DNA of 64,000 nt, taken from Bacterioplanes sp965233665. GTDB taxonomy: Bacteria > Pseudomonadota > Gammaproteobacteria > Pseudomonadales > Oceanobacteraceae. Below, one piece after another: positions 60,966 to 64,000 of this stretch. The notes under the pieces are model-generated. The model ran no database searches and had not been told where the DNA came from. It saw only the letters and a list, made by a program, of their open reading frames with translations. The stretch's first letter is position 1; each line of letters begins with the position of its first letter. The stretch spans positions 1 through 64,000 of the forward strand of contig CBDDTG010000054.1 of the NCBI GenBank assembly GCA_965233665.1, given 5' to 3'. Position numbers and translations under genes: made by a program.

Positions 60966-61289
60966 TTAGCGATTCACCTGAATATTGCCTTTTTCTATCT
61001 GTTGCATCACCGTATACGGCACCATGATGGTATCGGCGGCGGCAGAGAGTGCGGTATCTACTAAAAACCCTTGCAGGTTGCTTTCAACATTGGCGGCGGA
61101 TACATTGGGCTGGCCAGCCAGAGCACACAGATTGTACGCCACGCCGCTATAAACCCTCGGTATTGAGCGGCAATGACTGTCATAGCCGTTGATGCTTATT
61201 TTTACTGTGTTGTTTTCAGGCGCAATGGTGTTAACCGTTGCACAGCCACTCAAAGCCAAAGCTGCCATCAGTGCTGCGAGAATTTTCAT
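60966..61289 (-). CDS. YceK/YidQ (DUF1375)-like lipoprotein
   Basis: The 107-aa protein has a lipobox ALSGC, then PRVYSGVAYNLCALAG and a C-terminal VDTALSAAADTIMVPYTVMQQI, the pattern of YceK/YidQ lipoproteins. These are small envelope lipoproteins of unknown function. The ATG at 61289 (MKILAALM) is preferred because AAGGG is then 9 bases upstream rather than 2. Confidence 0.8.
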   Translation of the reverse strand: MKILAALMAALALSGCATVNTIAPENNTVKISINGYDSHCRSIPRVYSGVAYNLCALAGQPNVSAANVESNLQGFLVDTALSAAADTIMVPYTVMQQIEKGNIQVNR

Positions 61290-61314
61290 ATTACTCATCC
61301 CTTAAATGCAATGC

Positions 61315-61842
61315 CTACGACGGCAACTCCGCCTGCTGAAACACAGTCGATGTGAGCGTTTGAAGTCGTTCAGCAACGCTCAGGTCACCTTCCATCTTGA
61401 TTATCGGGCAGCGGCGCTCAGATAGCCACTGCTGATGTTTTGCCAGACTTCTGCCTTCGCTTGGGCCGGTGTCATACTCAGAAGCCCACTGTAAAAAAGC
61501 TGGATCAGCGGCGCGGCCATGTTGCTGTTGTTCTCGCTTTTTTAGGCGCTCTATACGAATGATGGTATCGAGGTATAAAAATACGATCAAATCAAAGCCA
61601 TCTTCTAATTCGCGACACCAGTTCATCACTGACCCTGAGATCACGACGTTTTCGCTGCTATTTATGCTGTCCATTATCATGGCCAGGCGTTCGCTGTGAT
61701 CCCTGCGTTGCTGGAAGGGTGGATTCGTGGGCAGCCAGAAGAAGTCATCGGCATCGAGGAAATTCCAGCCATATTCGGAGGCAAATGCTTTGCCCAATGT
61801 GGTGGTACCAGAGCCGGCGGCACCCGTGATTAAAATACGCAT
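61315..61842 (-). CDS. P-loop kinase-like protein (adenylate kinase-type fold)
   Basis: The 175-aa protein begins MRILITGAAGSGTTTLGKAF, a Walker A motif GxxGSGTTT, followed by FLDADDFFW, and a Walker B-like DLIVFLYLD. Size and order suit a small nucleotide or sugar kinase or an AAA-type ATPase with adenylate-kinase-like fold. The substrate cannot be told from sequence. It is 26 bases upstream of the YceK-type gene on the same strand. Confidence 0.8.
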   Translation of the reverse strand: MRILITGAAGSGTTTLGKAFASEYGWNFLDADDFFWLPTNPPFQQRRDHSERLAMIMDSINSSENVVISGSVMNWCRELEDGFDLIVFLYLDTIIRIERLKKREQQQHGRAADPAFLQWASEYDTGPSEGRSLAKHQQWLSERRCPIIKMEGDLSVAERLQTLTSTVFQQAELPS

Positions 61843-61907
61843 TGTGGCGTTCGCTTGGTAGGAATAAAAAATAGAAATTGGCAGGAGGAGCCTGGCGGCA
61901 AGGCTGT

Positions 61908-61938
61908 CAAAAGAGAAACGGGGCTCAACGAGCCCCGT
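61908..61938 (-). terminator. Terminator of the gat operon
   Basis: ACGGGGCTC (61918-61926) pairs with GAGCCCCGT (61930-61938) around AAC, and the minus strand continues TTCTCTTTT, just behind the gatB stop. Confidence 0.8.
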
Positions 61939-61944
61939 CCCGCA

Positions 61945-63408
61945 TTAACCCAGCTCGCTGAGCTTTTTCTTTAATACATCCATCACCACCTGTGGGTTCA
62001 CCCCTTTGGCGGCTTTGCGCGTCAGGCCAATAAATGGGCCAATGGCTTTGGCACGCTTGTCTTCAGGTGTATTGAGGTAGCCTTCGACCAGCTTAGGATT
62101 GTCTGCCAACACTTGCGCCACAATGGCTTCAATGGCACCCGTGTCTGATACCTGTTTCAGGCCGAGGCTGTCTACCAGGGCATCAACGCCGGCTGCCGTG
62201 TCATCGCCTTTGCCTTCCAACAGTGCGTTAAAGACTTCTTTGGCACCGCCATTGTTAAGGGTGTTGTCTTTAATCAGCTGTAAAATGCGGCCGAGTTGTT
62301 CAGCGCTGACCGGCAGTTTTGTAATGCCAATTTCCAGTCGATTTAATGCGGCAGACACATCACCCTGCACCCAGTTGGCCGCCAGTTTGTAGTCATTGGC
62401 TGCATGGGCAACGGTTTCAAAGTAGTCTGCTAGGGTGCGATCTGAGGCGAGTACGGCGGCATCGACTGTGCTTAAACCGTGGTCTTTAACAAAGCGTACA
62501 CGCTTGGCATCGGGCAGCTCTGGCAAGGTGCCGCGCACGGCTTCGATGTAGTTATCGTCAATGATAACGGGCAATAAATCCGGGCAAGGGAAGTAGCGGT
62601 AGTCGTTAGCGACTTCTTTCGAACGCATGCCGCGGGTTTCATTTTTATCGGCGTCGTACAAGCGGGTTTCCTGGGTAATGCTGCCGCCGTCTTCCAGAAT
62701 GTCCATCTGGCGGGCAATTTCCGCTTCGATGGCGCGCTCAACGTTGCGGAAAGAGTTAACGTTTTTAATTTCAGTACGGGTGCCGAATTCTTCCTGGCCT
62801 TTCGGGCGCAAAGAAACGTTACAGTCGCAGCGCATGGAGCCTTGCGACAAATCGCCGTCACAAATGCCCAGATAGGTCACGATGCTGTGCATTTTACGGA
62901 AATACGCAGAGGCTTCTTTGGCGCTGCGCATTTCTGGCTCAGATACGATTTCAATTAACGGCGTACCGGCACGGTTTAAGTCGATGCCGGACATGCCGTC
63001 AAAGCCTTCGTGCACGGATTTGCCGGCGTCTTCTTCTAAATGCGCACGCGTAACGTTAATGCGCTTAGTGGTGCCGTCGTCCAGTTCAATATCAATATGA
63101 CCAATGCCAACAATCGGGTGGTGCAGCTGGGTGGTCTGATAGCCTTTTGGCAGATCCGGGTAAAAATAGTTTTTACGATCAAATACCGACTTCTTGCCAA
63201 TTTCGGCATCGATGGCCAAGCCAAATTTGACCGCCATGCGCAGTGCTTCTTCGTTAAATACTGGCAACACGCCGGGCAGACCTAAATCAACAGCGCAGGC
63301 TTGAGTGTTGGCGTCGGCTCCGTAAGCGGTGGAGGCGCCAGAAAAGATTTTTGATTGGGTGGCCAGCTGAGCATGAATCTCCAGGCCAATTACCACTTCC
63401 CATTCCAT
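61945..63408 (-). CDS. gatB: Asp-tRNA(Asn)/Glu-tRNA(Gln) amidotransferase subunit B
   Basis: The 487-aa subunit has the GatB signatures WEVVIGLEIHAQL, the metal/active-site segment DLGLPGVLPVFNEEAL, FYPDLPKGYQT, and the C-terminal YqeY-like tail VNPQVVMDVLKKKLSELG. With GatA and GatC it amidates misacylated Glu-tRNA(Gln) and Asp-tRNA(Asn). It follows gatA by 11 bases. Confidence 0.97.
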   Translation of the reverse strand: MEWEVVIGLEIHAQLATQSKIFSGASTAYGADANTQACAVDLGLPGVLPVFNEEALRMAVKFGLAIDAEIGKKSVFDRKNYFYPDLPKGYQTTQLHHPIVGIGHIDIELDDGTTKRINVTRAHLEEDAGKSVHEGFDGMSGIDLNRAGTPLIEIVSEPEMRSAKEASAYFRKMHSIVTYLGICDGDLSQGSMRCDCNVSLRPKGQEEFGTRTEIKNVNSFRNVERAIEAEIARQMDILEDGGSITQETRLYDADKNETRGMRSKEVANDYRYFPCPDLLPVIIDDNYIEAVRGTLPELPDAKRVRFVKDHGLSTVDAAVLASDRTLADYFETVAHAANDYKLAANWVQGDVSAALNRLEIGITKLPVSAEQLGRILQLIKDNTLNNGGAKEVFNALLEGKGDDTAAGVDALVDSLGLKQVSDTGAIEAIVAQVLADNPKLVEGYLNTPEDKRAKAIGPFIGLTRKAAKGVNPQVVMDVLKKKLSELG

Positions 63409-63419
63409 GTTATGTCCTC

Positions 63420-64000
63420 TTAAGCGATGTCAGCAGGAGCTTGCTGGTGCCAGTCTGTTGCTTGCTGGAACTTGTGCGCGGCGTTAAGCAAACGCGCTTC
63501 GTCGAAATAATTGCCAATTAATTGGAGGCCCACGGGCAGGTTGTTGACCTGACCACATGGAATCGACATACCAGGCAAGCCCGCTAGGTTGAGGGCGATG
63601 GTGAAAATATCTTCCAGGTACATGGCGACCGGGTCCGAGGTTTTTTCACCACGCTTAAAGGCCGGCGAGGGCGTGGTCGGGCTCATGATGATGTCGACTT
63701 CTTTAAAGGCTTCGACAAAATCATTTTTAATTAAGCGGCGCACCTGCTGCGCTTTTTTGTAGTAAGCATCGTAGAAGCCGGCCGACAGCGCATAGGCACC
63801 GACCATGATGCGGCGCTTAACTTCGTTGCCAAAGCCTTCGCCACGTGAGCGCTTATACAGATCGTTAATGTCCTGTGGGTCATCACAGCGATAGCCAAAG
63901 CGCACACCGTCCATGCGCGACAAGTTGGCCGAGCACTCGGCAGGGGCAACGATGTAATACGCCGGGATCGCCAAATGAGTATTGGGCAGAGAAATTTCTT
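63420..64000 (-). CDS. gatA: Asp-tRNA(Asn)/Glu-tRNA(Gln) amidotransferase subunit A, partial
   Basis: Only the C-terminal about 193 residues are in the window; the reading frame continues open to position 64000 (EISLPNTHLAIPAYYIVAPA). GatA-specific sequence includes NLSRMDGVRFGYR, EVKRRIMVGAYALSAGFYDA, DIIMSPTTPSPAF and GLPGMSIPCG. The amidase Ser-Ser-Lys triad lies upstream outside the window. Order gatA-gatB on the minus strand with gatC expected beyond the right edge. Confidence 0.95.
   Translation of the reverse strand, partial: EISLPNTHLAIPAYYIVAPAECSANLSRMDGVRFGYRCDDPQDINDLYKRSRGEGFGNEVKRRIMVGAYALSAGFYDAYYKKAQQVRRLIKNDFVEAFKEVDIIMSPTTPSPAFKRGEKTSDPVAMYLEDIFTIALNLAGLPGMSIPCGQVNNLPVGLQLIGNYFDEARLLNAAHKFQQATDWHQQAPADIA

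Overview
The window looks like chromosomal DNA of a marine-type gammaproteobacterium, most plausibly an Oceanospirillales-like lineage. This rests on the rplM-rpsI / petABC / sspAB / gatBA housekeeping block, dadA-ridA with a divergent Lrp-type regulator, a CioAB-type bd oxidase, fumC, prfC and the style of the accessory genes. No rRNA, tRNA or CRISPR was seen. The species is an inference.

Left part (1-7358): a CbiX-like chelatase, an FAD oxidoreductase, a frameshifted acyl-CoA dehydrogenase, a TIGR01777 epimerase, an FMN-binding glutamate-synthase-like protein and a DUF6482 protein. Three intergenic regions here carry TGTATA/TGTACA motifs, several in an exact 11-bp direct-repeat register. 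This arrangement fits operators of a CarH/LitR-type (MerR family, light-responsive) repressor.

Accessory part (about 7600-14800): a run of integron-type gene cassettes with attC-like sites and no integrase in view. It is disrupted by two identical 1269-bp IS3-family elements (one inserted inside an attC), a truncated REP-associated transposase with REP-like repeats, and a decayed IS remnant. One cassette encodes a candidate PD-(D/E)XK nuclease.

Middle part (14872-34963): dadA-ridA and Lrp, a chemoreceptor, an XRE-cupin regulator divergent from a BenE-type transporter across palindromic operators, a MocR regulator divergent from cioAB plus a DUF2474 peptide, a secreted phospholipase D, a TetR-controlled RND efflux operon broken by five single-base frameshifts, and a PAS-GGDEF diguanylate cyclase. 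Three copies of a 174-262 bp MITE with YTAR-like target duplications lie in this and the preceding region.

Orphan region (35234-43333): a Mor-type regulator, a long AT-rich coiled-coil protein with a C-terminal CxxC domain and a permuted-papain-like hydrolase form one minus-strand unit. Next to it, an MltF-like lytic transglycosylase is divergent from a cluster of six small unknown genes headed by two near-identical paralogues and an internal terminator. These two units are the best candidates for undescribed biology in the window.

Right part (43583-64000): a CadC-like TPR regulator divergent from a periplasmic thiol-redox operon, prfC, rplM-rpsI, petABC, sspAB, an MFS transporter, fumC, creA, several small envelope proteins, a P-loop kinase-like protein, gatB and the 3' part of gatA running off the window.
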